A program made the position numbers and the translations under genes. The notes beneath the pieces were generated by a model. It ran no database searches. It was not told the DNA's origin and saw only the letters and a list, made by a program, of their open reading frames with translations. Below, in pieces: positions 54,812-62,381 of a stretch of 64,000 bases of DNA. This stretch comes from Dulcicalothrix desertica PCC 7102 (GTDB lineage Bacteria > Cyanobacteriota > Cyanobacteriia > Cyanobacteriales > Nostocaceae): contig NZ_RSCL01000020.1 in the NCBI RefSeq assembly GCF_003991905.1, positions 17,705 to 81,704 on the forward strand, given 5' to 3'. Within the stretch, counting starts at the first letter, position 1; the number at the start of each line of letters is the position of its first letter.

Positions 54812-54959
54812 GATCCCCCCTAACCCCCCTTAATAAGGGGGGAAAAAGACAGGTTAAAGCCTCCCTTAATAAGGGGGAAAAAGACAGGTTAAAGCCCCGC
54901 TTAATAAGGAGGGAAAAGAGGGGTTAAAGCCCCCCTTATTAAGGGGGGTTGGGGGGATC
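54812..54959. repeat. CCCCTTAATAAGGGG palindrome cluster
   Basis: Four or five hairpins of ccccccttaataagggggg type separated by aaaaagacaggttaaag, bounded by GATCCCCCC (54812) and GGGGGGATC (to 54959). It is inserted directly after the brxC C-terminal stub. A related cluster lies at 58769-58880 directly after the pglZ stub, so the pair brackets the inner part of the island. Confidence 0.9.
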
Positions 54960-55090
54960 CAATTCAAAACCTAGGTAGTATTGAGAGCAATACCTTCTTG
55001 TAGAGCAGGCATCCCGAACCGCCCAAGACAAGCTAGAGAGCTAATCCCACAACAGAACCACAACACACCATAATTGTAAAGGAATAAATT

Positions 55091-55315
55091 ATGAATATTG
55101 AACAAGCAGTATTAGAAAAATTACGAGAGTTGCCCCCAGAAAAACAACAAGAAGTATTGGATTTTACTGACTATTTACATCAAAAAGTCACTCCCAAGCG
55201 TCCCCTTCGCGGTATTAAAGGTTTATGTGCTGATTTAAAAGTAGATATAACAGCGGAGGATATAGCTGAAGCAAGAAAAGAAATGTGGGGTAATTTTCCG
55301 AGGGAGATTATTTAG
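55091..55315 (+). CDS. DUF2281 antitoxin-like protein
   Basis: A 74-residue protein: MNIEQAVLEKLRELPPEKQQEVLDFTDYL at the N-terminus is the typical DUF2281 signature, a family commonly paired with PIN toxins (VapB-like). The C-terminal part is variable. AAAGGAAT stands before the ATG. The PIN gene starts 13 bp later. Confidence 0.82.
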   Translation: MNIEQAVLEKLRELPPEKQQEVLDFTDYLHQKVTPKRPLRGIKGLCADLKVDITAEDIAEARKEMWGNFPREII

Positions 55316-55328
55316 TAAAGATGAAAGA

Positions 55329-55760
55329 ATGAACAGACCAATACAAATTGTAGTTGACACTAACGTGTTACTTTCTGGTTTACGCTCTAAACGTGGCGCC
55401 TCTTATAAACTATTAACAATACTTGAGGACGAGCGCTGGCAATTAAATATCTCTACCGCTTTGGTTCTTGAGTATGAAGAAATTCTTAAACGAGAAAAAG
55501 ACCAATTAACCTTAACCTTTGAGGAAATTGATGATTTTACAGATGGAATTTGCTCTCTGGCTAACTTATGTGATATTTTTTACCTATGGCGCCCAACTTC
55601 TCGCGACCCAGACGATGATTTTCTGATAGATTTAGCTGTTGAAGCAAGTGCCGATTTTATTATTACTTATAATCAGAAAGATTTACAAGCAGCTTCTCTA
55701 TTTGGCATTAAAGTAGTAACACCGAATGAATTTCTACAACAAGTAGGAGAAATACCATGA
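55329..55760 (+). CDS. PIN-domain toxin (VapC-like)
   Basis: A 143-residue putative RNase. The catalytic acids are in VVDTNVLLSGL (Asp near residue 9), EYEEIL, and RDPDDDFLIDLA (acidic cluster near residue 93-97); IITYNQKDL provides the final position. It belongs to the family called 'putative toxin component, PIN family'. Its stop overlaps the next gene by 4 bp (ATGA). Confidence 0.85.
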   Translation: MNRPIQIVVDTNVLLSGLRSKRGASYKLLTILEDERWQLNISTALVLEYEEILKREKDQLTLTFEEIDDFTDGICSLANLCDIFYLWRPTSRDPDDDFLIDLAVEASADFIITYNQKDLQAASLFGIKVVTPNEFLQQVGEIP

Positions 55761-55996
55761 CTAATTTAAACGTACAAATACCAAATTCTCTATATAAACA
55801 AATAGAAGCAAAAGCAGCTAAAGAAAATGTACCTATTGACCAACTAGTTGCTATCGCATTATCAGCACAAGTATCAGCGTGGGCAACTAAAGACTATGTA
55901 GAAGCAAGAAAAGCGCGCGGTAGTTTGGATAAATTCAAACAAGTGTTAAGCAAAGTTCCCGACGTTGAACCAGAAGATTACGATAAATTATCGTAA
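55757..55996 (+). CDS. Ribbon-helix-helix antitoxin-like protein
   Basis: A 79-residue protein. The N-terminus LNVQIPNSLYKQIEAKAAKENVPIDQLVAIALS fits a ribbon-helix-helix/HicB-like fold. It is translationally coupled to the PIN toxin. With DUF2281 upstream, the toxin has two candidate antitoxins on either side. Which one neutralises it cannot be read from sequence. Confidence 0.78.
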   Translation: MTNLNVQIPNSLYKQIEAKAAKENVPIDQLVAIALSAQVSAWATKDYVEARKARGSLDKFKQVLSKVPDVEPEDYDKLS

Positions 55997-56023
55997 AAGC
56001 AAATTATAATACATAAAATAAAC

Positions 56024-56512
56024 ATGGATAAATCCCTGAGAAACACCCTCCGCAACGTAGTTACTCAATGCCGTAAAATACTAGAAGAAGCAGTTGCAGA
56101 AGTATTAGAAGGACAATTTGGTATTTACACCTCCGGTAAACTAGAAGATGCTAGTCGTATGGAGCATCTTTCAAGTGATGATTTAGAATATCGCGAACAG
56201 TTATTAATTCATTTACAGCACATTCAAGCAGCAGGTACATCTGGCAAAGCTGTCAAACAACTAGAAAAACAAATTGACCGTCAAGAAGCTTTAATTTCCG
56301 AACTACAGGACTTTGAAGAAAAACTGCGGCGCGCTGCTAATCTTAATTTAGAACCAGACCTCAACGACGGTGTAGTTCTCAACATTGCGCCATTGTGGGA
56401 ACTGGTACCTTGGAGTGAAGCGAAGAAATATTGGCAGGAATTAACTGCTGGTAAGTATGAGTGGTCTACCATTGGTAAGCAGCTAAGGGCAAAGGGTATA
56501 GTTAAATGTTAA
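56024..56512 (+). pseudogene. pglX: PglX (BREX adenine methyltransferase) reduced to its two ends, in frame
   Basis: A 162-codon frame. Residues 1-80 resemble the N-terminus of PglX/Eco57I-type methylases (MDKSLRNTLRNVVTQCRKILEEAV, GIYTSGKLEDASRMEHLS, REQLLIHLQHIQAAG). Residues about 80-162 resemble the C-terminus (LEKQIDRQEALISELQDFEEKLR, EPDLNDGVVLNIAPLWELVPW, KYEWSTIGKQLRAKGIVK). Full proteins are about 1,100-1,200 residues, so some 1,000 residues, including the whole methylase core, are missing. The frame is open and its end overlaps the AAA gene by 7 bp. It may be kept as a leader that couples translation of that gene. The assignment rests on recalled families. Confidence 0.7.
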
Positions 56513-57750
56513 AGGAACTTCACTGTAAGCTTGTTGGTCCAGCATCCCATTTTGATGTTGAATTCGCCGATAGACTTAATATACTTACAGGCGATAATGG
56601 TTTGGGTAAAAGTTTTTTACTCGATGTTGCTTGGTGGGTACTTACTGGAAAGTGGGTAGACCAACCTGCATATCCACGACGAGCTAGAGAGGATACTCCA
56701 AAAATTACAGCTATACTCGGCGCCTCAAAAAATATAAAAGAATACCAAAGTTACTTTGATTTTGAAGAACAACAATGGCGCTGTTTACAAATGCCTCCCT
56801 TATTACAAGAGGTAGTTATTTACGCGCGTGTTGATGGTGGTTTCTCTGTATATGACCCCGCACGCAAACGGGATAATGCTTATAATTTTACCCCTGATAC
56901 GCTTTGGAATGGTTTGAAGTCAAAAGGCAAAGTTGTTTGTAACGGTTTAATTCAAGATTGGGTTACATGGCAAAATCAACCAAATAAATATCCATTTGAA
57001 CTTTTCGCTAATGTCATCAAAAAACTGGCGCCTCATCCAGAAGAATGGATAAAAGTAGGAGAACCAACACGAGTTTCTGTAGAAGACGTGCGTGATATTC
57101 CCACAGTTGACCTTCCTTACGGTAATGTTCCTGTAATTCACGCTTCGGCAGGAATGAAGCGTATTTTGGGACTTGCTTATTTACTAGTGTGGACTTGGTA
57201 TGAGCATAAAAAAGCTTCAGAATTACGACAAAAAAAACCAGTAAATCAAATAGTTTTACTAATTGATGAAGTTGAATCTCATTTACATCCACAGTGGCAA
57301 AGAGTGATTTTACCAGCTATTTTATCTGTGGTAGAAAAATTACAAAAAAGTATGAAAATACAGGCTTTAGTCACTACTCATTCTCCCCTTGTTCTTGCTT
57401 CTTTAGAACCAAGTTTTGATGAAGAAGAGGACAAATTGTTTTTATTTAAATTAGAAGAGAAAGACGTGACTTTAGATGAAGTACCTTGGGCAAAGCAAGG
57501 AGATACAGTTGGTTGGTTAACATCAGAAATTTTTGGACTTAAACAAGCGCGTTCTAAAGAAGCAGAAATTGCTATAGAAGCAGCAGAAACATTAATGCGT
57601 CATGATGATTTGAGTGCATTTCCGGAAAACTTGAGAACCCATAAACAAATTCATCAAGAACTGCAAAGACTTTTACCAGGACATGACCCATTTTGGCCTC
57701 GCTGGATAGTCACAACACAAAAAAGAAATTCTGGTTTATCTGGGGTATAA
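56506..57750 (+). CDS. AAA/ABC ATPase, PtuA-like
   Basis: A 414-residue ATPase. Walker A is TGDNGLGKSFLLDVAWW (about residues 29-40), the ABC signature-like HASAGMKRILGLAYLLVW, and Walker B IVLLIDEVESHLHPQWQ; the H-loop region is LVTTHSPLVLAS. The C-terminal segment with HDPFWPRW is typical of this family. The HNH gene begins 5 bp after its stop. The arrangement resembles Septu (PtuA-PtuB) and related retron ATPase/HNH pairs, which cleave nucleic acid on phage sensing. Confidence 0.88.
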   Translation: MLKELHCKLVGPASHFDVEFADRLNILTGDNGLGKSFLLDVAWWVLTGKWVDQPAYPRRAREDTPKITAILGASKNIKEYQSYFDFEEQQWRCLQMPPLLQEVVIYARVDGGFSVYDPARKRDNAYNFTPDTLWNGLKSKGKVVCNGLIQDWVTWQNQPNKYPFELFANVIKKLAPHPEEWIKVGEPTRVSVEDVRDIPTVDLPYGNVPVIHASAGMKRILGLAYLLVWTWYEHKKASELRQKKPVNQIVLLIDEVESHLHPQWQRVILPAILSVVEKLQKSMKIQALVTTHSPLVLASLEPSFDEEEDKLFLFKLEEKDVTLDEVPWAKQGDTVGWLTSEIFGLKQARSKEAEIAIEAAETLMRHDDLSAFPENLRTHKQIHQELQRLLPGHDPFWPRWIVTTQKRNSGLSGV

Positions 57751-57755
57751 CGTAG

Positions 57756-58337
57756 ATGATACCGTTTACTCCTCCACCAGAACCACCAGATTTTGATAAA
57801 AAAGTGCGGCAACCAGGAAACGCTTGGTTAGCAAAATATCCAGACCCAAAAAAAGGAACTAAGGATTATTGGTCGCCATTCAAAAGTTATTTAGCTAATG
57901 GTTTTAATAATCTTTGTGGCTATAGTGCTATGTACGAACCAGTTGGCACTGTTGAGCATTACCTAAGTCGTGAAAATTATCGCAATTTAGCTTATGAATG
58001 GAGCAATTTGCGCTATGCTTCTGCTTGGATTAACAGTTGTAAAGGTACGCTTGATGACCAGGTACTTGACCCTTTTGATTTGGGAGAAGATTGGTTTGAA
58101 ATTCTGCTTCCTTCTCTACAGTTAGTCTTAACAGATAAAGTCCCTCCGCAACTACGACAAAAAGCACAATTTAGATTGGAACGGTTACATTTACAAGATG
58201 ATGAAAGAGTTTTGCGTCAGCGTCAGCAATGGTATCAAGTTTATCTTGAAGGCAAAATAACTTTAGAAGGATTAGAACAATTTGCTCCACTAATTGCACG
58301 CGCAATTAGAAAACAACAAAATACTTCTGGACAATAA
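57756..58337 (+). CDS. HNH nuclease-like protein, PtuB-like
   Basis: A 193-residue protein. The start MIPFTPPPEPPDFDKKVRQPG and the core GTVEHYLSRENYRNLAYEWSN..NSCKG..DDQVLDPF match a family of HNH proteins paired with AAA ATPases. The HNH residues (VEHY His, WSN Asn) are present. The usual zinc cysteines are not: CxYC reads CGYS and the second pair is absent, which seems to be shared by the family. With the ATPase it forms a defence module. It is 60 bp upstream of the pglZ stub. Confidence 0.85.
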   Translation: MIPFTPPPEPPDFDKKVRQPGNAWLAKYPDPKKGTKDYWSPFKSYLANGFNNLCGYSAMYEPVGTVEHYLSRENYRNLAYEWSNLRYASAWINSCKGTLDDQVLDPFDLGEDWFEILLPSLQLVLTDKVPPQLRQKAQFRLERLHLQDDERVLRQRQQWYQVYLEGKITLEGLEQFAPLIARAIRKQQNTSGQ

Positions 58338-58361
58338 CTATACTATAAACGGTTAAAATTA

Positions 58362-58392
58362 TGAGCGGGCGAGTTTGCCACCCCACAAGATT
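58362..58392. repeat. GCGGGCGAG..CACCCCACAAG dispersed repeat
   Basis: A right arm of the 644-711 family, directly before the pglZ stub start. Confidence 0.65.
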
Positions 58393-58397
58393 GTAAA

Positions 58398-58702
58398 ATG
58401 AGTATTATTACTAATTATTTATATAAATTAATTACGAAGCAAATAGACGATAACGGCATCGTTGTTTGGTACGACCGCGAACTCCACTTCTCTGACATCG
58501 TATCAACCCTAAATATTCCTAACACAACTGTTGCTTGTTACTCTAATAGTTTTTTTAAACTGCGCCACGAAATCGAATCTTTAATGGGCGCCACAGAACC
58601 GCCTCGTTTACTAATTTATGTACCCCTTGACTCTAGCGAAACCTACAATGCCCTTATAGCGACCCATTAACTGCAGCAATGAAGGCATTAGGCATAAATT
58701 AA
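58398..58702 (+). pseudogene. pglZ: PglZ (BREX phosphatase-like protein) reduced to its ends
   Basis: The frame 58398-58670 encodes 90 residues like the PglZ N-terminus (LITKQIDDNGIVVWYDRELHFSDIV, VACYSNSFFKLRHEIESLMG, EPPRLLIYVPLDSSETYNALI). It then meets a stop. In another frame, 58661-58702 gives DPLTAAMKALGIN and a stop, a plausible PglZ C-terminus. Intact PglZ proteins are about 700-850 residues or more, so the middle, including the alkaline-phosphatase-like core, is absent. It closes the BREX remnant, and a palindrome cluster begins 67 bp later. Confidence 0.65.
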
Positions 58703-58768
58703 TATGCTCTAAAATCATTCAAAAACTGTCATTAGCTCTCTTTATTAAGGCTAAGAGTACAGGTTTTT

Positions 58769-58880
58769 ATCCCCCCTAGCCCCCCTTAATAAGGGGGGAA
58801 TAAGAAGGGTTTTTAGTTTTCTTTAATAACGGGGAAAAAGAAGGATTTTTAGCCCCCTTATTAAGGGGGGTTGGGGGGAT
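58769..58880. repeat. CCCCTTAATAAGGGG palindrome cluster (second)
   Basis: Two to three hairpins of the same family as 54812-54959, ending GGGGGGAT at 58880, where it meets the stop codon of narM. It could terminate narM transcription. Confidence 0.85.
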
Positions 58881-59338
58881 TAATTATCAATTAATTTAAA
58901 TTCCTCTAAAGCTTTAGGAAAGTTCTTGTTTTCGTGTCCTGAGCGACTAAGTTTAATTAAAGCAAATCTTTCTAAAGGTGATAATGCTGCCCATTGCGGC
59001 GCCATTATATTTACATTATATTCGGTTGCTTTTTCTTGAACGCTTTCGGGTATATTATTTTCATCCATCCACGCTGGGTGTGATTCGATAGGTAGTTCAG
59101 AAGGATAACTACCTGTACGTTCGTGTATAAGATTTTGTAAATAAACTCGATAAGTTTCTATTTCTTGCTCATTTGTACAGGGAAGCTCAACTAAAGCTTG
59201 ACGCTCGGATTGAGTTAAGTGGTTCCAATCAGCTAATTTTAATTTGATTCCACAGGTGTCAAGATTGTATCTTGCTTGCATGGGAATACATCGTAAGGAA
59301 TCAACGAAATCTGTTTCAAATTCAAAAAATTGTGTCAT
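58880..59338 (-). CDS. narM: Nitrate reductase maturation protein NarM
   Basis: A 152-residue protein needed for active cyanobacterial NarB. The family words are seen: FEFETDFVDSLRCIPMQARYNLDTCGIKLKL, QALVELPC, SHPAWMDENNIPESVQEKATEYNV and PLERFALIKLSRSGHENKNF. The ATG at 59338 is chosen for its typical start (MTQFFEFE); longer upstream starts are unlikely. It is in the same cluster as narB and nrtP but separated by psiE. Confidence 0.9.
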   Translation of the reverse strand: MTQFFEFETDFVDSLRCIPMQARYNLDTCGIKLKLADWNHLTQSERQALVELPCTNEQEIETYRVYLQNLIHERTGSYPSELPIESHPAWMDENNIPESVQEKATEYNVNIMAPQWAALSPLERFALIKLSRSGHENKNFPKALEEFKLIDN

Positions 59339-59358
59339 ATGTAAAGGTGGGTTAATGA

Positions 59359-59474
59359 GCAACAGATGCAACGGATGTTATGGATAGTTGATTTGTTTAA
59401 AGGAGGCGCCGAAAAAATTCTTAAAAATTATTATCTATAACAAATTTATCCGTTACATCCGTTACATCCGTTGC
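59359..59474. repeat. Inverted repeat of GGATGTAACGGAT-type units
   Basis: Left arm near 59359-59386 (gcaacagatgcaacggatg..) and right arm near 59447-59474 (tatccgttacatccgttacatcc..) are imperfect reverse complements with internal repetition. It lies between psiE and narM and resembles a small palindromic insertion. Confidence 0.7.
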
Positions 59475-59484
59475 CAGTAATGTT

Positions 59485-59943
59485 TTAATGTCGAGGTTTA
59501 GAGTTACTAATGCGGATAATAAAATAACTAATTGCTAAAGATAAAACAGCCAAACCTAAACCGATAATGTCTATGCCTTCAACTTTATCTAAATCAAGAA
59601 TAATGATTTTTCTGGCTACCGCAATTAAAGATGTTACAATTACTAATTCTACTTGTAATACGTGCTTTTTGAGATAGCCTGTAATATTTTCTAATATTTC
59701 TAAGGCAATTAAAACGTTTAAAAACAATCCAAACACTTGAAATAATGTCTTGTAAGAACTACCAGATTTTGGCGAGATTAATTCTCTGAATGTAAAGCTG
59801 ATTAAATCAGCGATTGCGACTACAATTACAAGCAACATACAGACAGAGAGAACTTTAGCGACAATCACCTCTAGGTTTTCGATGATATGCATAAAGTTTT
59901 CGTCTTTGGTTATTTCACGAAATCGTTTAATTAACCCTCTCAT
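59485..59943 (-). CDS. PsiE-family membrane protein
   Basis: A 152-residue protein with four hydrophobic segments (VLSVCMLLVIVVAIADLI, LFQVFGLFLNVLIALEI, VELVIVTSLIAVARKIII and IGLGLAVLSLAISYFII) and the family loop EILENITGYLKKH. PsiE proteins are phosphate-starvation-inducible and of unknown function. It sits between narM and narB without obvious nitrate function. GGGGG stands before the ATG. Confidence 0.85.
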   Translation of the reverse strand: MRGLIKRFREITKDENFMHIIENLEVIVAKVLSVCMLLVIVVAIADLISFTFRELISPKSGSSYKTLFQVFGLFLNVLIALEILENITGYLKKHVLQVELVIVTSLIAVARKIIILDLDKVEGIDIIGLGLAVLSLAISYFIIRISNSKPRH

Positions 59944-60072
59944 CTGCTTTACCCCCTAAAAAATATCTATTGCTTGTATAACAAGAAACACACACACAAC
60001 AGTACGCTAGAGTTTCCTCTAACGCACTACTGAAGCTCGGTAATAATTTTTTAATTCTGACTTGTTAGCAGC

Positions 60073-62310
60073 TTAACATTCCGAGGGTTCCAATTGATAG
60101 TGAGTAATTGGTAAATTAATTTTTACAAGTGCAAGGCTAACTGCACAGGCTTTTAGCTCTGGTTGTAATGAGTCTGGGCATGATATTGGGTGTGTCATCG
60201 CGTTCGCTTCTGCGTTTTCTGCCCATAAGGCGCCCCAATGCATAGGCACAAACACTGTACCCGGAGCTATCGCACGGGTTATTTTGGCTTTAAACCTAGC
60301 ACTTCCTCGACGCGAACCTACTTCAACATATGAATTTTCAGTAATATTTAAGCTAGAAGCATCACGTGGATGAATTTCAATAAATGGTTCGGGGTGCATT
60401 TGTCGAATTTTTTCTATGCGACCAGTTCGCGTTTGTGTGTGCCAATGTCCGTAAAGTCTTCCTGTTGTTAATATAAACGGATAATCTGGGTCGGGTGGTT
60501 CTGCTAAACCGCGTGAATAATAGGCGCCAAACTTTGCCCGTCCATCTGGTGTAGCAAAACGTAAGTCTGTATATAATCTTTTTGAGTAACGAGTGCTGAG
60601 TGCTGAGTGCTGAGTGTTAGAACGTAACTCAGCACTCAGCACTTTACACTCATCACTATTGTCTGGATAGGGCCACTGTATTGGACTCTGTTTTAATTTT
60701 TCGTGGGAAATACCTGTAACATCACAAGGACGTCCTAGAGTTAATTGAGTAAATTCGTTATATACATGGGCGGAGTTGGCGAAAGCAAATTCACCCACGT
60801 AACCTAAACGGCGCCCGACTTCTGCAAAAATCTCCCAGTCGGCTTTTGCTTCTCCGGGTGCTGGTCGAAATGATTGACATAAAGTTACGACACGTTCCGA
60901 ATTTGTCATTACACCAGTTTTTTCACCCCACTGTGCCGCAGGTAAAAGCACATGAGCATAAGCGGCTGTTTCTGTAGGATAATATGCGTCTTGATAAATA
61001 GTAAAAGGTGATTTTAATAAAGCTGCTTTTGTACGTTCAATATCTGGCATACTTACTGCTGGGTTCGTAGCGGCAACCCACAATAAGCCAACATCGCCAG
61101 TTTCTAAACCTGTTATCATATCCCACGCAGTCAAACCAGGTAATGGTGATATTTTTCCTGGCTTTATTCCCCAAAATTCTTCAACTTCCGCGCGGTGTTG
61201 GGGGTTTTTAATTAAGCGATAACCTGGAAGCAAGTGCGATAAACCACCAGCTTCACGTCCTCCCATTGCGTTTGGTTGACCTGTTAAAGAGAAGGGTCCA
61301 CTCCCTGGTCTACCAATTTGCCCAGTCATTAAGTGCAAGTTAATAATGGTTCGTACCTTTGCCGTACCTTCAGAAGATTGATTTACTCCCATCGACCATA
61401 ACGACAGCACGTTTTTAGAATCAGCCCAATAGCGTGCAGCGGTTGCTAAATCTTGAATAGTAATACCACAGGTACGCGCGACGACATCAGGGGAATAATG
61501 ACGAATTACTTCTGCAAAAGCTGGGAAGTTACTTGTACATTCGTCGATAAATCCTGTATCAAGACAACCCCAGCGCATTAATAAATGCGCCATTCCATTC
61601 ATTAAATCAATATCTGTACCAGGACGAATCGCTAAGTGTAAATCGGCAGCTTCGGCAGTTTGTGTTCGACGTGGGTCAACCACAATCATTTTGACTTTGC
61701 GGTTCCTTTTGTGGTATTTGGCTAATCGGTTAAAAGCAATAGGGTGACATTCTGCTGCATTTGTACCAATTAAAAATGCACAGTCGGTTAATTCTAAGTC
61801 GTCGTAACAACAGGGTGGACCATCTGAACCAAAGCTTTGAATATACCCAGATACCGCACTGGACATACACAAACGTGAGTTTGCGTCAAAGTTATTGCTT
61901 CCTATACACCCTTTCATTAGTTTCTGGGCAACATAGTAATCTTCGGTTTGAAATTGGCCTGAACCGTACATGCATATTGCTTCTGACCCTTGGGTTTGCA
62001 GAACTTGTTGAATGCGCTTGGTAATTAAATCAAATGCTTCTTCCCATGTCGCGCGCCGAAATTTCTCATTCAACGAGTTCCGCACCATTGGAAAATGCAA
62101 TCTATTTTTATCTAATGACTCGGCGATAGTGGCGCCTTTGACACATACCATACCTTGGCTTGATGGATGTGTTTTATCTCCTCGAACTCGCCAAATCGGA
62201 TTTCCTTCATGATCACGATTTGTTGCTTTTCCATGTTGTGCTGGAGGTGATACTTCAAGTCCACACCCAACACCACAATATGGACATAGAGTTTTGGTTG
62301 ATTCAGTCAT
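60073..62310 (-). CDS. narB: Ferredoxin-dependent nitrate reductase NarB
   Basis: A 745-residue molybdenum enzyme reducing nitrate to nitrite with reduced ferredoxin. The N-terminal 4Fe-4S ligands are CPYCGVGC and the later Cys in MVCVKGAT; the molybdopterin region follows ([45 protein letters not shown]). C-terminal words [16 protein letters not shown] and PMHWGALWA are canonical. At about residues 552-574 a heptamer-repeat-derived peptide ([18 protein letters not shown]) is inserted in frame, in a surface-like region between the core and the C-terminal domain. It forms an operon-like group with nrtP upstream. Confidence 0.95.
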   Translation of the reverse strand: MTESTKTLCPYCGVGCGLEVSPPAQHGKATNRDHEGNPIWRVRGDKTHPSSQGMVCVKGATIAESLDKNRLHFPMVRNSLNEKFRRATWEEAFDLITKRIQQVLQTQGSEAICMYGSGQFQTEDYYVAQKLMKGCIGSNNFDANSRLCMSSAVSGYIQSFGSDGPPCCYDDLELTDCAFLIGTNAAECHPIAFNRLAKYHKRNRKVKMIVVDPRRTQTAEAADLHLAIRPGTDIDLMNGMAHLLMRWGCLDTGFIDECTSNFPAFAEVIRHYSPDVVARTCGITIQDLATAARYWADSKNVLSLWSMGVNQSSEGTAKVRTIINLHLMTGQIGRPGSGPFSLTGQPNAMGGREAGGLSHLLPGYRLIKNPQHRAEVEEFWGIKPGKISPLPGLTAWDMITGLETGDVGLLWVAATNPAVSMPDIERTKAALLKSPFTIYQDAYYPTETAAYAHVLLPAAQWGEKTGVMTNSERVVTLCQSFRPAPGEAKADWEIFAEVGRRLGYVGEFAFANSAHVYNEFTQLTLGRPCDVTGISHEKLKQSPIQWPYPDNSDECKVLSAELRSNTQHSALSTRYSKRLYTDLRFATPDGRAKFGAYYSRGLAEPPDPDYPFILTTGRLYGHWHTQTRTGRIEKIRQMHPEPFIEIHPRDASSLNITENSYVEVGSRRGSARFKAKITRAIAPGTVFVPMHWGALWAENAEANAMTHPISCPDSLQPELKACAVSLALVKINLPITHYQLEPSEC
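60591..60655. repeat. Inverted pair of heptamer STRRs inside narB
   Basis: agtgctg tandem units (60592-60616) and cagcact-type units (60630-60650) form an inverted pair like the extragenic one at 38175-38276. Here the whole is read in frame and without a stop on the narB strand. Confidence 0.9.
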
Positions 62311-62353
62311 AAAACCTCAATTGCATTGCAGCGTACTACCCTTATTTGCGTGT

Positions 62354-62377
62354 AGTAAGGTGGGCACTGCCCACCAT
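62354..62377. repeat. GTAAGGTGGGCACTGCCCACC hairpin between nrtP and narB
   Basis: A short palindrome in the 71-bp spacer, similar to that at 47178-47205. In the minus-strand nrtP-narB mRNA it could be a processing or attenuation site. Confidence 0.6.
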
Positions 62378-62381
62378 ACAA

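Noticed and set aside
51148..58702. A complete, working BREX system
   Set aside because: The ATPase, methyltransferase and phosphatase genes all lack their central catalytic parts, and no brxL is present.
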